From NCBI GenBank assembly GCA_002964805.2, contig PUDQ02000001.1:9386001-9450000 (forward strand): DNA of 64,000 nucleotides, written 5' to 3'. Both the position numbers and the translations under genes were made by a program. The DNA is from Trametes villosa (lineage: Eukaryota > Basidiomycota > Agaricomycetes > Polyporales > Polyporaceae). Below are positions 35,201 through 47,899 of the stretch, in pieces (position 1 is the first letter of the stretch; every line of letters begins with the position of its first letter). Under the pieces are notes generated by a model. That model ran no database searches, was not told where the DNA came from, and saw only the letters and a list, made by a program, of their open reading frames with translations.

Positions 35201-38200
35201 TGACGCAAGTACATCGGAAAGCCACAACAGATTTCAAGGTTGCACTGCCAATGCTTCGGCTGCGCAGGACGCCTGGTGCATCAACTACTTCCATAAGCAC
35301 ACACTTTCGACGTTTCAAGAAGGTATGCTCATTTTTTGTGGTTGTGGAGCTATTTTGAACTTTGCGCTAGTGTTGGACGGCGATATGAACGGTCTCATCA
35401 ATGTCAGGGATGTCAACAAATTCACCTCGGCGAAGCCTGGTTGGATCACGTTAATGCAGTGGATTGCGTACAACGCATATGGTGAGTCGCACGCTGCTCC
35501 TCCCCCGTCAAGCTGTGGAAAACCGGTGCCCAGGCTGGCGCATATCCGCACACATCTACCGGCTTCGAATTGAATGGATGGTTGAGCGTATAGCGACGCT
35601 CGACTACGCAAAAGAGAATAGCGCGGTTGTGGCCGCATGCCTGGACCGGATTCCTCGCGTCACTGCATACCTGCGCACACTTGGCGAGCCCGACCTCCCC
35701 GGCCCCCAGTTCTGCGAAGTGATACATTCGATCATGGTGAAACAGGAGCAGATGGAAAGGGCTACACTCGAGAGGCTGAAGTACGTTCTGGAGAAGAACA
35801 TTTGGATGATGCTCGGGCTCGACGAGTCTAGTCCCTGGATTGGTCGTATCGAAGAGGTGAGTGGAGAGCTAGCGTCAGCCCGGATGCCATGACACTCACA
35901 TAGCCAAACTAGCGGATACTGTGTGCCCTATTCCTCGTCATGCAACGCTTCTGTGGGGGACTTTCTGTGGCGACGGAATGCGTATTAGAGGAGGACGTGC
36001 TGAGGCAAGCTGCGTCTGGCATTGATTGCCTTGTTGAGGTATTGGAAGACCGCACAATATGGCTTCGCAGTACGTCCATCTCCCATCTGGTGAATGCTCT
36101 TAATAGTCTATCTAATCAACCAATCGTCTGATAGAAAGGCTCTCCGAGATGCATTGCAACGTGGACAGAGAGTTCCAGCTCATCGCGAATGGCATGGTAC
36201 GTGTCTCCTCACTAGGACCACCTTGCGTTTCTAGGATCCCGACTTCTCTGAATACAGTTCTACCATCGGCACCGTTTTCTGAGCTCTTCTGACGCCGAAG
36301 AGAGACGGAAGATGGAAATTCAATGCTCTATGCCGTGGCGATCCGAGCAGGTGGTCGTATCGGGGCTACGGGAGTACGACCCCAAATTCAATCTCGAGTT
36401 GCAGCCTGTTTTGTCCTTCACCTCGCGCCGTCTTGTACGGGGACTAGTGCGCTCAGCGTCATCCCTCTCTGGCGAGCCTGATGAAGGATACGAGCTTGTG
36501 GCATTCTATCGGGTGCGTTATGGCATCATATTGGACCCAGCCTATGTCGCCGAGAGGCCCGTCGACACGTCGACATCTCAAGAGCACACTCAGGCTTGGG
36601 GTATTCCGGACGCAATACTACGAGTGCCGTCGGAGCAGTGCGTATATCACTTTCACCTGTAAATGTCTCAAAGGCTAATACTACCAAGCTCCGGGACTCA
36701 GTGCCATGGGTGCATGATCTATCCCCTGATTGGTACACGCTTCAAGTGCATCGATTGTGGCGGTAGGTATCCTCGACTAGAAGGTGTTCTCCTCTCATAT
36801 TATTTTTAATACCTCAGACTTTGACTACTGCTCAAAATGCCACGGCACATCCCCCCCGCCTCTTCTACACCCAAAAGCCACTGCTGGAAGTCACACCGCC
36901 GCCCACCGCTTTCTAAGCATAGAGCAAGAGATTTCGAAGTACGACCTCGATTCCGTCCTCCGAAGTCTTCGTACCCAGCCACGGCGTGCCTCGGACAGCG
37001 TCAAGCTGCAGGGAGTCTCGGAGCTGGATCCCCTCATTGCTCATTGTCTGTCCCAACCTAGTGATGTTGTCCAACAGGTTGTGCGAGCTTGCTCCGCATA
37101 TCGTCGCCACTGCTTACACGCCGTAGCATATGGGAGCTGGGTGGCAGATTCTAGTCGGAAGGCCCTCGATGCCGTCTTAGATGACCTAGCATTTCTCCCT
37201 GAGGCGATTGGCTTTCTCAAGTCTAGGACTCCGCTTTACCTTCGTATGCGCGATGGAGCCGCTCCAGAACAGTACGCCCGTTTCTTGTTCTTCCACCGCC
37301 GTTGAGACTTATGTGCTTCCAAGTTTCGGCGTTCACTGTGACGGATGTGATGGGCGGACTCGGAGCTATAGTGGTATCATTGGGGGCAGGTACAAATGCG
37401 TCGACTGCGATGGTAGGCCTACTCACACCTCTGAGATATGCGCTCATGCTTCGCTCGCCAGACTTTAACTTTTGCTCCAAGTGTTTCGACGCATATCACA
37501 GCAGGCATAGTCACGGCAAACATCGCTTCCTCTTGGTCCCATACCCCGTCGCATCTTTCGTCCTCCAGCGCGCCGTTGCCTCGTATGAAAGTCTCACCAC
37601 AGGAGTCATAACCAACCCGTCAAAATCCGAGGAGCATCTATCCCGGGAAGTCTCATCATCGGAAGATCATATGACGAATGCAGATTCTCTCGAAGGAACC
37701 GACAATGGTAGGTGTCAAGCTATCTGCTCTGACTGGTGACTCCCTTGGATAAGATTGCTAATTATCTTACTTGATCTGCCCTCTCAGATCACCTCTGCGC
37801 CCTGGAGGCCCTAGAAGCTCTACATCGTTACTGCAGAACATGTCAGCACCCGATACCAAAGGAGAAACACATGTTTAAGTGCCTTACATGTATACATACA
37901 GGGCCGTCCGAAGGGACATGTACGTGCACTCTGTGTTCGATATTCCGTGTGCGGTTTAGTGTTCCAGTGACTAACCCTTTAACGCATTGTAGACTACCAT
38001 CTCTGTTTCGATTGTGTATATGCGAAGCCTCGGACAGCCCAAGACGGACACAAGCCTACCCACATTATCGCTGTAATCCCCAGAGAAGACGAGATTCCCG
38101 AAGAGCCGACTCGTCCCCCAGAACCGGGTTCAAACGAGCCCCAGCCAATAGAGCCCAAACCCGTAGAGCCCCGCCACGATGAATCACATCGAGCACTGCC

Positions 38201-38378
38201 GCAGGCGGAATATCTGGTTCGCCAACAGCCGGACAAGCCCCGGGAGCTTGATGACAACCCTGCCGCGGGAGAAGATCTCGCCGGACGAGTCAAAAACCTG
38301 GAAGAAACAATACGAAGTCTACAGTCTCTCATCGACAAGCTCCAAGGCCCGGTCCCCATCGTCGCGGCAACCTCGTAG
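32206..38378 (+). CDS. HET-EF-hand-ZZ protein, paralog B
   Basis: Starts at the ATG 32206 (MWLLHTTTYDLKEF). First exon 32206-33529, second from 33591; many further exons follow. The HET core has YAILSHRWEDHEVNF (from residue 21), EWIWLDMCCIDKTSSAEL and VWFTRGWTLQELIAPA. Then come AARMSWASNRETTRPEDKAY and GLFDVSMPVIYGEG, all standard for HET proteins. The EF-hand-like loop at 35376-35411 is the most canonical of the three (D, D, N, G, I, D at positions 1, 3, 5, 6, 8, 12). Three zinc modules follow: about 36700-36850, CDGC/CVDC then FCSKC about 37330-37490, and CRTC/CLTC then LCFDC about 37840-38020. The tail is Pro/Glu-rich and ends in the coiled coil VKNLEETIRSLQSLIDKL. Near 34933 one extra base seems to break the frame relative to A and C, so B may be damaged unless splicing bypasses it. 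Confidence 0.8.
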
Positions 38379-38619
38379 AGATCGGTGGAGCCAAGGTGCT
38401 TCTTAAGCTTTAGGAGGTAAGTACTTCGTCGAGTGATTGTGCTTTTGATGTGCTGAGATACGGTCAAAGGAGATAAGCTGTCGCGTTCGCGGGTCGAGGA
38501 GAGCCGGTGGCGCTACACGAGAAGAGGTCCAGGAGTCATGTCTAGTCGATTGAACACTGGGGCATCGCTCTACATAGGCCATAGGTTTATATACCACTCG
38601 GCGGACGCTGGACTCTAAA
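38379..38619. other. 3' flank of HET B
   Basis: No gene seen. Unlike the flanks of A and C, it does not obviously match the other copies. Confidence 0.35.
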
Positions 38620-39065
38620 GCGTGCCTCTGCGGATGCCCTCCACTGCCACCCATAGCAGACTGTGCGTCACTGAAGTCGCCGACGCGGCAGGGCTTCTCG
38701 TGCAAGCCCGTATCTAGGCACAAGACCACCATCCGTATTGGTAGACCACGGGCGACTCCGACTACTCTCCGAATAACCCTCACACTAACCCTCACACTCG
38801 TTCACGAGAGCATGTTGGTTGCGCAAGCGGTCGAACACACGGCACATGTGTTTGGCTTTACATCGTAGGAATAACTCGCCCTCCAGGTAAGGTCCATGCT
38901 CGTGGAAGGCTAGTAAGTGACTCTCGCGCAGTTTCTCCTGCGCATGATGCAGGTTTGATCTAACTCCCCATATCCATACGGTCGTGCCCTCGTAGGCGCT
39001 CCCAATCGTAGCTTCCCTTGCCTTGGCGGAAACGCTTCGATCGCACTCGCACCCTGCGCGACCGC
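38620..39065 (-). repeat. R block, copy 1 (decayed minus-strand coding sequence)
   Basis: Matches 63300-64000. Near-identical runs are tgacgcggcagggctt and the final 43 bases ending cgatcgcactcgcac. On the minus strand both copies can read RSVSAKARE followed by GS.YEG, and this copy stays open for about 80 codons (FHEHGPYLEGELFLRCKAKH). Copy 2 stays open for about 55 codons in the same frame. This suggests a coding exon of an unidentified protein, now decayed or fragmentary. Confidence 0.45.
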
Positions 39066-39786
39066 TCTTGCCGCACCAAACACCACTCCTGTTTCGCTGG
39101 CGTCCGATTCCCTATGTTGTGACGACTACTGGGCATCGCGCCGCGGCCGTCGCATTCGGACGCACATTGGCAATTCTGTGCCCTACGATCGCGCTACCGG
39201 CGAGCGAAGAGACACCGGATGAGCGGCGCGCGAAGGGGCCTCGGGCGGTGTTTTCTTGTTGAGCCCTCCAGGAACGCGCGATCGACGCGTACGCAGACGC
39301 CAATCGTCCGATGCCGTGGTTAACTGGAGGCCGTCCGACAGGATTCGTTTCATGCGTGGCTCAGATATTGGCGTTCAACTCGGCCGGTGCGTGCCACCAC
39401 AATGAAAATCCGAGTGGTCAACTTCACAGATTGACACACAGGCGTTTAATTTGGTGCGTCATGGAAACAACTCAGGAGGTGATTGGCAATGTGAGTACAT
39501 GTCATCCATGGAAAAGCAAACGGGGATAGCACGCGACAACATGAGGGAAGCAATACAAGCGACAAGACAGTCCAAGACGAACAACGCAGGAGAGCAGCGG
39601 GTAATCGGAGAAACGGACGCAGATTCGTGGATACGCGACGGACTAGACATGATGCACGGCACCGACGCGAAGGCGACACGGATACGGAGACAGACAGGCA
39701 GGTCCGAACACGAAGGTCAGATCGGAGCTTCAGCAGCACGGAAGCTCGCGCACGAGGCACTCGCACGCCGAGCAACCTACGTTCGC
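39066..39786. other. Intergenic, no gene recognised
   Basis: Lies between the R block and the zinc-finger pseudogene. No supported feature on either strand. Confidence 0.35.
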
Positions 39787-41502
39787 TCATCGATCGTTCG
39801 ACGCGCCCTCCAGCACCGTCAGGCCCGAGATGGATGGGTGGTGCGGGCGCACGTCCTGGAACGCAGGCCGCAGGCACAGTGTGCCCTTCCAGCCCGCCGC
39901 ACACTCGCTCCCGGGCTCCGCGCACGCCTCCTCGTCCTCCCCATCCCCCTCCGAGTCGCTCCCTTCGAGCGTCTCCACGGGCAGCTCTCGCGGGGAGCGG
40001 TCCTGCGCGTCTGGTTACGGGTGCGCGTGGCGCATCTCGGGCGAGGACTCCGCGCGAGGGCGGGGCAATGTGCGAGGACGGTCCCATGGGGCGGACGAAC
40101 GCCGTTCACTCGAGACACTCTTCGGGGCGGGGAAGTCGCGGACGTACGTCTCCGCCTGCGTCGCGGGCCCGTCGAGATTGCCGGCCTCATACTCAAACGT
40201 GCTCCATGGCGGCGAGGCCGCGCGCATCACCTAGTCCCCATTCCGCCCCGCACTGGTGGAGCCGGTGAGCGTGCACACGGAAGACTGCTTGGCGAGCGCG
40301 ACGGGGTAGGTGGTTGGTGGATGCGAATAGCTCTGGTGATGCTGTTAGTATGGCTGAAGCGGATGTGGTGAGGCGTAGCGCGCCGGCGAGTCCATGCGGA
40401 AGGACGTGCTCGGCAGGCTGCGCGGCGCAGTGGGTGGGAGCGGGGACATCACCGCAGACACGGGCGAGGGCAGTGGCGAGGGAGATCCCGAGGAGCCGCG
40501 CGAGCGAGACTGCTCCGAGGACGAACGCGAGACGGACGGCGAGCCGGAGCCGTCGATCGACGCGTTCTACATGGCCGGCGAGAGGGACATGTGTGGATGC
40601 GGCGCCGTGCCCGGGGCTCCATGTCGTACCGACAGCGGCGGCGGCGGCCGCACCATCCGCGCGACGACGTCCCGCCCACGCGCGGTGAGGTGGTTCCGGT
40701 AGTCGCGGCGCATGTTCGAGTTCGCGTTGGACTTCATGTTGCACCCCGTGAATGCGCACGTAAACGTTAAAATAGCACGCCAATACGTCAGTCTCGTCCA
40801 TCCCTGTGCCCGGACGGAGAAGCCACGTACGCTTCGCACCGGCGTGCGTTTTCACGTAGACCGCGAGGCTGCTCGGGCGGTTGAACCGCTTGTTGCAGTG
40901 CGGGCAGCAGTGCCGCTACCCACCGTCGTCCGCCGTGCTCGCCTTCCCCGCGTCGCGCCAGCGCCCGCGACGCCGCCCGCAAGGCCCACACCGCTGTCGG
41001 GGTAGCGCGCCTTCCCAGGGGCGATCGCCGCGTTCGCAGCCCCACCCGCACCCGCGCCCGCTCGGCCAGTGGGCGCATGGGGATAATAGGGGGGGTGCGT
41101 CGCGGTGGTAGCGGATATCGGACTCAGTCGGGCGCCGTACGGCATATGTTGTCGCGCGAGCTCGCAGCGGGCAGGCCCCCGGGTGCCCGTGTGCGTGCGG
41201 GCGGAGACGAGCTCGTCCACCGGGCTCTGAATCGCTGATGCAGGACCGGACGCGGGCGGCACGGTGTACAGGAGCGCCGAAGACGGGCCTGCGGGCGGCT
41301 TTACGCGAGGGGAGCCCAAACCGAGGAACGCGTAGCGCGAGGACTGGCCGAGGTCGACCAGGAATTTGGACTCGCGATAGGCTCCAGGCGGAGGACGCCA
41401 GCTGCGGGTGTGCTGCTGCATCGGCGGATCTGGTGGCCGATACGGTGTATTATATCCTGCGGACGATGGCGTAGGACTGGTGGCTGGCCCTCGGGGGCTC
41501 AT
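39787..41502 (-). pseudogene. C2H2 zinc-finger transcription factor, decayed
   Basis: On the minus strand a Pro/Ser/Ala-rich N-terminus (MSPRGPATSPTPSSAGYNTP from 41502) leads to a two-finger module of the fungal type whose relatives read RFNRPSSL and NSNMRRH. Finger 1 (about 40910-40840) reads CPHCNKRFNRPSSLAVYVKTH: the first zinc-binding His is Tyr. Finger 2 (about 40770-40700) reads CNMKSNANSNMRRDYRNH: the first His is Asp. The intron between them has a good GTACGT donor but no AG acceptor before finger 2. Downstream are a Ser-rich stretch (SGSPSVSRSSSEQSRSRGSS) and an acidic end (ETLEGSDSEGDGEDEE), in shifted frames. A sequence-specific activator or repressor is the likely ancestral role; two lost ligands plus the broken splice site argue that it is dead. 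Confidence 0.65.
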
Positions 41503-42429
41503 GCGAGTCAGACCCGGCAGTGATCTGTACACGCGTTATCCTCGCGGAAGAGGTCCTCCGTCTGCGGGCAGCTAGAGCGAGATGCCTGAGACGAGTGTAG
41601 TAGATGTCGGCCTTTGCAGGAAAAAGCTCGCGACGTGCACGGTCGTCCGTGGGGTGGGTCATCAGGCGGCGGCCCTCATCCACTGGAAGTTGGCGTCAGG
41701 AGGCGATCGACAGTATGTGTATGTCATGCATTGCGACGCACCGCATTAGTGTGCCGATCAGAATGCGATGTGTGCATGTTGCAGAACGATGGGAAGGGTG
41801 GATCGCAGCTGCCTAAGAAGTATTTTTCCAGCTAGCGTCGAGCGTCGCATCCATAGCGATGGCAGTAGAGTGAACTGGTTCAAGGCGCCTATCGTCAGTG
41901 AAGCCAAGTTGCGAAAGGCCGTCTGAGACTCACCGATCATTCGCTATACCCAGCGTGAGTCGCGTAGCTCAATGTCCGCGAGGTGATGCCCACATCGCAA
42001 ATATTGCGAGCAGATACGAGCCTGCATGGCCTCGTTGTGCGGGAAAAGAGTTGCGGCTTTGAAACTTCGTCACGATGCGAAGATGAATCTTGCGGGCTCG
42101 AAGGGTGTCGCTCGAGTTGCCTAAGGGTGTGACAGCTGATTAGCTCTACTCTGGGTGCAACCTCTATATCGGATAACTAACCTGGCGCGTCGTAGTTCAT
42201 AAGGAGCCGTGAAGAAGCTCGCCGAATCGCCGAATGCTCGCGATGCAGGAGTCACCGCGGACTCGCCATGATTTAGTTCATCGCCGTTCACGGGGTGATC
42301 CAGGCTAGACATCCATGACCACTGAGCGCTGAGCTTCGCTTCAAGAGTACCCAGATTCTGACTAGAAGGTCAAAGAGTTGCGTGCTACGGAATCGACGGT
42401 GGCAAGAAAAGAGGAGCCTCGCGGCTGCT
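41503..42429. other. Intergenic, no gene recognised
   Basis: Between the zinc-finger pseudogene and the second copy of the HET-downstream block. No splice-supported coding sequence or repeat seen. Confidence 0.35.
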
Positions 42430-42600
42430 GCCGCCAGTTGGCGCGGCGGCGCTTTCCGCCAACGTTCGCCGTTGCGGCCCGAATCCCGATGGATGACTCA
42501 CGCAGGAACAAGCGCCGGGGATGCCAACTTGCACCGCGACGGCCACGTCCTCGACAGGTAGGTTTTTCCTCCAGCTATCCTTCGTTCAGGAGGCAACACT
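42430..42600. repeat. HET-downstream repeat block, copy 2
   Basis: Aligns with 7056-7230 and 62300-62420: gcggcgctttccgccaacgt, caccgcgacggccacgtcct, cgacaggtagg. Confidence 0.55.
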
Positions 42601-42669
42601 AGGGTATACTCACCTGCAGCATACTCACTCACCCACATTTCTCATATCAGGCTTATCTACCCAACAACT

Positions 42670-44230
42670 GGTGCGTGCAACCCAAAATGCCGGACGGCGC
42701 GACTCGCAGTCTTCTGTTGCCGCTGTCTGTCATGGAAGCTTTGCTGCGGCGCGCGGAATCCTTGCTTGACGCCGTGCACTTCTTAGGCTCTGACTCTGCG
42801 TCTTCTCGCCGCTCGGCTCCCTGGCGTCCTCCTCTATCCCCTGGTGTCCTCCTCGACGATGTGGTCTTGCCTCGCAACCGCTGTGACATACCCGGCTCCG
42901 CACTCTCCCCCAATCATCCTTTACTCGATCGCTGTGGCTTACCGGAAACGCTCTACTGGAATCAGGCTCTATACCATCGCAGTGCGACTCGCTTACATCT
43001 AGCAGGGAGTCAATACGGTACGTGTATATCTTCGCAGGAGTTTTTCGCGCGATTATGCACACTGCTGTGCGGGGAAACCCAGATCTAGGATGCCGCCGTT
43101 AAGGACGTACCACGCCCCCCACAGGTCCAGACCACCTACAGCAGTCCTGACAAGCGGTGCGTTGTTGAAGTTTGAGATGGTCATGGCTATCCAGGCCAGG
43201 CTGCCCCTACTTGTGCCCTACCCTATGTACGTCTTCCATCCCCATACATTCAACTCGCCCGTCCTTCTCCCCCACCCTCCGATCAGCTTACATTATTGAT
43301 GGGTCTGCCGCACTGCTTTCTGGTGGCAGGCTTGGACCGTCCTCCGCGGCATCGTCTGGAAGCGATCGTCTTACTAAGTCAAAGCGAACGCGTGTGTCGC
43401 TCCTCGTCCACTCTCCCAACCCTACTCTCGGCATACACGAGCCGCCGCGAGGTCCTGCCGTACCTAGCCACGCCGCCCGTGACCCCCACTCTCGCGCTAC
43501 CGCGTGTCGTCCCATCTGCCACTGTTCCGTCCGAGGTACGTCCAATCACCACCCTTGACCATTTCGACTCTTGACTGCCGGTGTGCGCATTCCACGGGGC
43601 TAGCGCCTGCCCAGGACCGTCGCCGTCCGATGCGGTCGCAAGAGAGTCATCCCGGCGGCCGATGGTTCCGCCCTCATGCCCGCCTGGCTCGGAGGAGATC
43701 CGCGCGACCCTGGGTTGAGCGCGATCAGGACGTCGCCGCGACGGCGATGGCCAACGCCTGCGGGCCTTACACCGGACAGGGGAAGCGCGACGACAAGCAG
43801 CGCGACGACAACGGTATGTCTCTCCCAACCTACCTCACACCCCGGTACTGACTGCCAACGGCTAGCGCTCCTCACTCCCTTCATGCACGGCTTCAACCCC
43901 GTAACGGCGGCGAGAATCTCACCACGACCTTGCTCCCGCCCACATCGTCACCGCTATATACACCTATGGTCGGCCTTCCTCCAACCCCACCACCTACGCC
44001 GTCCCGTTGCCCTCCCGAGAGCCCTTCCGCCTCGCCCCACTACATGGGGAGGACTTGCCTAGCGCGGATATCGCACCAAGAGAGACGCGCCCTCGCCCTC
44101 GCCTGCGCCAAAGACAGAGGTTGTAGTGCGCCGGGCTCGCAGTGGCCGCCACCTCAAGCCGTGCACCGTTTAGGTGCCATTCTGGGACGGGCAATGGGGG
44201 AGGGCTGCCGCTGCCGCCGCTGATGCGCGT
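42670..44230. repeat. Decayed segment paralogous to 7300-8165
   Basis: Ordered similarity as described for the copy in the A-B interval. One frame (42675-43088, +) stays open for 137 codons with a protein-like start (SLLLPLSVMEALLRRAESLL), but its partner is interrupted. This is probably the better-preserved copy of an unidentified dead gene. Confidence 0.45.
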
Positions 44231-44700
44231 GAGGGCAAGGGCGCGACGTGCCATATCTCGGGACCTGTGAGTGGATGGCGAGGTGGGCGGGTGGTTGAGT
44301 GGTTTGTTGACGTTAGATTCGTACAGGGACCGTGTTCATAGTGCAGGAAGTAGTGCACGAACGTCTTTGAGAACCTTCGTGCGTTAACTATCCATCTAAG
44401 CTGGCGGATGTCTGTACTCACTGACACCTCCGACGGCGATCACCGGTCGTGGGGAGACGCCGCGCCCATTTAGGCCGCAACACCGACGAGGGCGATTATG
44501 TGAACGTCGCGTTCGACCTCGGATACGCACGAAGACGAGGCCGAACGGGATTTCCGCGGTGGCGGAGTGCGTCAAGGCGCGCAGCCATGCGTGGACGCTT
44601 GTCGACGACAAACACTACTGCGAGCGAGACGCGCGCGAGCGCGCTTCACTACCACCCCGGTTCTATCGTATACGAACAGGGATCACGGAACGGCCTTGCG

Positions 44701-44772
44701 CTGACCGGTACAAGGACAACCCATGCGACACTTCGCCTGACCGGTACAAGGACAACCCATGCGACACTTCGC
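44701..44772. repeat. Perfect 36-bp tandem duplication
   Basis: ctgaccggtacaaggacaac plus 16 more bases, repeated without change at 44701-44736 and 44737-44772. It is a recent local duplication inside decayed sequence. Confidence 0.9.
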
Positions 44773-44829
44773 CTCGCATTTCTTTGCTCGCATCCAGGCG
44801 ACCAACCTCAGACCACGTCCTGTCCTTCT

Positions 44830-45260
44830 CAACCCTCTTGGCGAGCCATACCGACCCTCCTCGCAGGCGACATCGCCGAGAACGCTCGGCCTCACAGGTC
44901 TGCTCGAGGACGGCGACGCGTCCGAGCGCGCGGTGCACCTTCCCGGACTCGCTGGCTACGGGTTCCACGTCAATACGCCCCATCCCGGGCCGAATAGCGT
45001 GGACCAGCCTCAACCCCCGCTCCGCCCTCCTCCACCCTCTGGGCGGGCCACGTTGACGCTTTTCTCCCCTCCATAGAAACGACCTTTGTTCCCGCTCAGG
45101 TTTATAACCCAGGAAGACGACAGCTGAATTGGCGCGGCGAACGCTCTGCCTCGCGGATTTACTGGAGGGCCGGCCGCCGCGGCACGTCCGAGGGCGCGGG
45201 GCACCTACACGCTACGCCTTGCAGCAGCAGGGAGCCGTTCGAGGCGCCCGTCCGGTACAC
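44830..45260. repeat. Relatives of the 8.2-9.1 kb tandem units
   Basis: Two similar stretches, at about 44880-44940 (cggcctcacaggtctgctcg) and about 45145-45215 (ctgcctcgcggatttactgg), match each other and the boundary of the units at 9120. Degenerate, GC-rich, no intact protein. Confidence 0.4.
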
Positions 45261-45399
45261 GAAATGGCTCCGCGTCGGACCGTGTTCGCGCACAGATTCC
45301 GGTGGTCCCGCGACTATCACAAGCTGACAGCCCGCGGACACCCGGACTCGCTGGCCACAGGCACTATATCAACTCGGTCTACTCTGGGTTCAGCAATCT

Positions 45400-46860
45400 A
45401 GGCTAAAGGCGGCGTGCGTAGTTCACGCAAAACTGTACTGTGGCGGTCCTGTCGCTTGGCAGCTTCTACACCCCATGCATCACGGACTCTACGACTCGTT
45501 CTGGGCTGCGCGCGCGTGTAGCATGTGTTGGTGCTGCGGCTATCGACGGTCGTACAACCCACACGAACAGCGTTGTGCGCGCGATCTAGCATTGTTCTAT
45601 ACCTCATGCGGTGAACCCGCGATGTGTCTGTAATTCACGTTATGGACTCTTTTATCGAGTGTATGTGCCCGGATCCTTTACGCCGCACGTACGTCGGAGA
45701 TGTATGGGGAGAATGGGAGTGTAATACACGATGATGTATTCATGTATGCACGGAATACAAAATATATGTGCGGGAACCATAGCGTGACCGCCCTCGCAGG
45801 CCTGGACGTTACACCGCGCCCGAGGAGCTCCCGACCACGAACATCGGTCACCCTCGCGCACAGTCCTCAGTCCTCTGCTTCAAGATCGCGACCGCACCCC
45901 AGATGTCCGCGCCGCCCCCGTCTGAATGTCCATCGTCTACCGTAGACTCGCCGCGTGTTGGTGTCCGCGCGTTCTGCTCGGTCGTACACATACTCTTGGG
46001 TCTTCTCGGCGGCGGAGGGGGACAGACAGGGCCGAGCGACCTCACCAGCAAACTGCCCTTGTTTTCGTCCACTCCAAGCGTGCCTTGCCGCTCGATAAGC
46101 AGAAACACGTACGAGACGAAGCGGATGGGAGGTGGCGGAAGCGTGCGCCATGGGACGAAGACAGTCCAGGATTGTTCAGGTTGATAGGGGCGAGGATGGA
46201 AAGGGTCGGGCGAGCCAAGGAGGTGCCCAGACGAAATGGCGGTCGGTTGACGAATATGGAGGTAGCTTAGACGAGGCACAGCGGCGTCAGGAGGGAAGAA
46301 CCTAGCGCGTCGCGCACAAGGCCCAGGTTTCGGACCCCTGCGAACGCGCCGTGTGGGACCTTGATGTGGACATTGAACGATGAAAGTCGCTACCATGGCC
46401 TTCCTCCGCCGTCGCTACTGCTCAGAGTGTGCCGTACACTGTGAGAGCACGATCGTTCTTCGGCTCTTGCCCCAGATCGAGCGCAGCGCTGCCAACATGC
46501 GCGGGATTGTCCCACCGCCGCATCGCGCTTCGAGTGCAACGGGGCGGCGCACTGGCCACGGTTCCTTGGGTATCATAAGTCTTACATTCAGGACCGAGGG
46601 CGTAAAAAAAGGCATACTGAAGCGGTCCCGACCAAGCACTTCTACTGCTCTGCGTCCGGCACGCATTGTGCGAGGTTGTCGGTGCCGCCCCCATCCAAGC
46701 CTCTGGACCTTGAAAGACCAGTCAACGGACGTATGTTGCAATACCACAGGCGACGCACTATTCTGTTCGTCAATATCCGGTTCTACTTATACACCCGCCT
46801 CGCAAACCAGACCTTAGACTACGCCCGCTTCCGCAACGCGTCAAGCAGAAGGGGCCCAGG
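45400..46860. repeat. Decayed segment paralogous to 9370-10900
   Basis: See the matching entry in the A-B interval. Landmarks here are gaggagctcccgaccacgaa (45820) and gcggatgggaggtggcggaa (46120). No intact gene. Confidence 0.45.
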
Positions 46861-46907
46861 ATGGTAGAATGACCCGGGCGGGCGAACAAGACTGGCGAGC
46901 GAGGCCT

Positions 46908-47740
46908 TTACGAGGGTGTCGAGTAAGACATCGTCGTCGTCGCATTCGCACTAGCGGCCTGTGCTTGTACAGGCGAAGTCAAATCACAACGCATTTGAGA
47001 CGATAGAGACTGCGGAAGACATACCATCGCCCCATCCTCGTGCATCGTTTTACTCAGGGACATTCTAATCTCCATCCGCTTCACGTTTGCGGCCATGTTC
47101 GCGCTCTTCACCGCCCCGCCGAACTGCAAGTTGCTGAACATAGCTTCAGCGTCCGCTCGATGCCCTGTTGCCCTAGCTTCGCTTAGCCCATGAGGTTTCC
47201 ATCGATCGGCAAGGACTGCTTCTTCTGCTCCCCAATCAAATGTTGTCAGCGGCGGTCCACTAGATTCCCGTGCGGTTGGACAGGGAGGGAGGAGGACGTA
47301 CCGTCCGAGATTGATTCGCAGCATGTACACCAACTTGCCGACCGCATTTCCGACCTCGCAGGAAGCGCGAGTTGCTCGTCGAGTACAACGAGGAACGCGA
47401 CCTTGACCCGGAGCGGCTTCTCAATGAACGGCTGGGCGAGGGACTCCGTGCATGCGCCTAGGGTGTATCGGTGGATGCACGTCCACTGTGCAATTGGGGT
47501 CGTGTCCGCGCTTTTCGCGACGCCACCATGCTGGCAGTCGCCCACCATGGCCCCAGCGTCCGATCGATTCCCGGTTTCCGCGTCTTCCCTGGGCCCATGA
47601 CATTCCCCGCGATCAGCAAGGTCCGCTTCCTCTGTTCCCCCAAACATACATCGTCAGCAGGCGTTCTCTGGATTCCCGTGCGGTGACGTACCGTCGCTTG
47701 AACTCTGACGCGCAGCTTTCACGCCAGCTTGTCGACAGCG
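46908..47740 (-). pseudogene. Tandemly duplicated decayed coding segment
   Basis: Two minus-strand open runs align with each other. One spans 46908-47333, with WGAEEAVLADRWKPHGLSEA..GHRADAEAM. The other spans 47246-47647, with GGTEEADLADRGECHGPRED..GNRSDAGAM. At DNA level gtccgctcgatgccctgttg pairs with gtccgatcgattcccggttt, and gattcccgtgcggt is common to both. Period about 410 bases. No family recognised. Both look degenerate. Confidence 0.4.
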
Positions 47741-47899
47741 TTTCCGTGCATGACGAACGCGTCCGCGATCAGAGAGGTAGCGTCGACGATGCGCGACGAT
47801 GGTGTGCGAAGGCTAGAGGCGAGTGCGTCGCGACGCATCGTGCTCCAGGCATGTTGCGTCGTGCACATGGCACCCGGCTTCTGGCCAACTTCGGATTCT

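Noticed and set aside
40916..40918. TAG just before zinc finger 1 as a premature stop
   Set aside because: It could equally be the AG acceptor of an intron ending there, so it was not used as evidence of decay.
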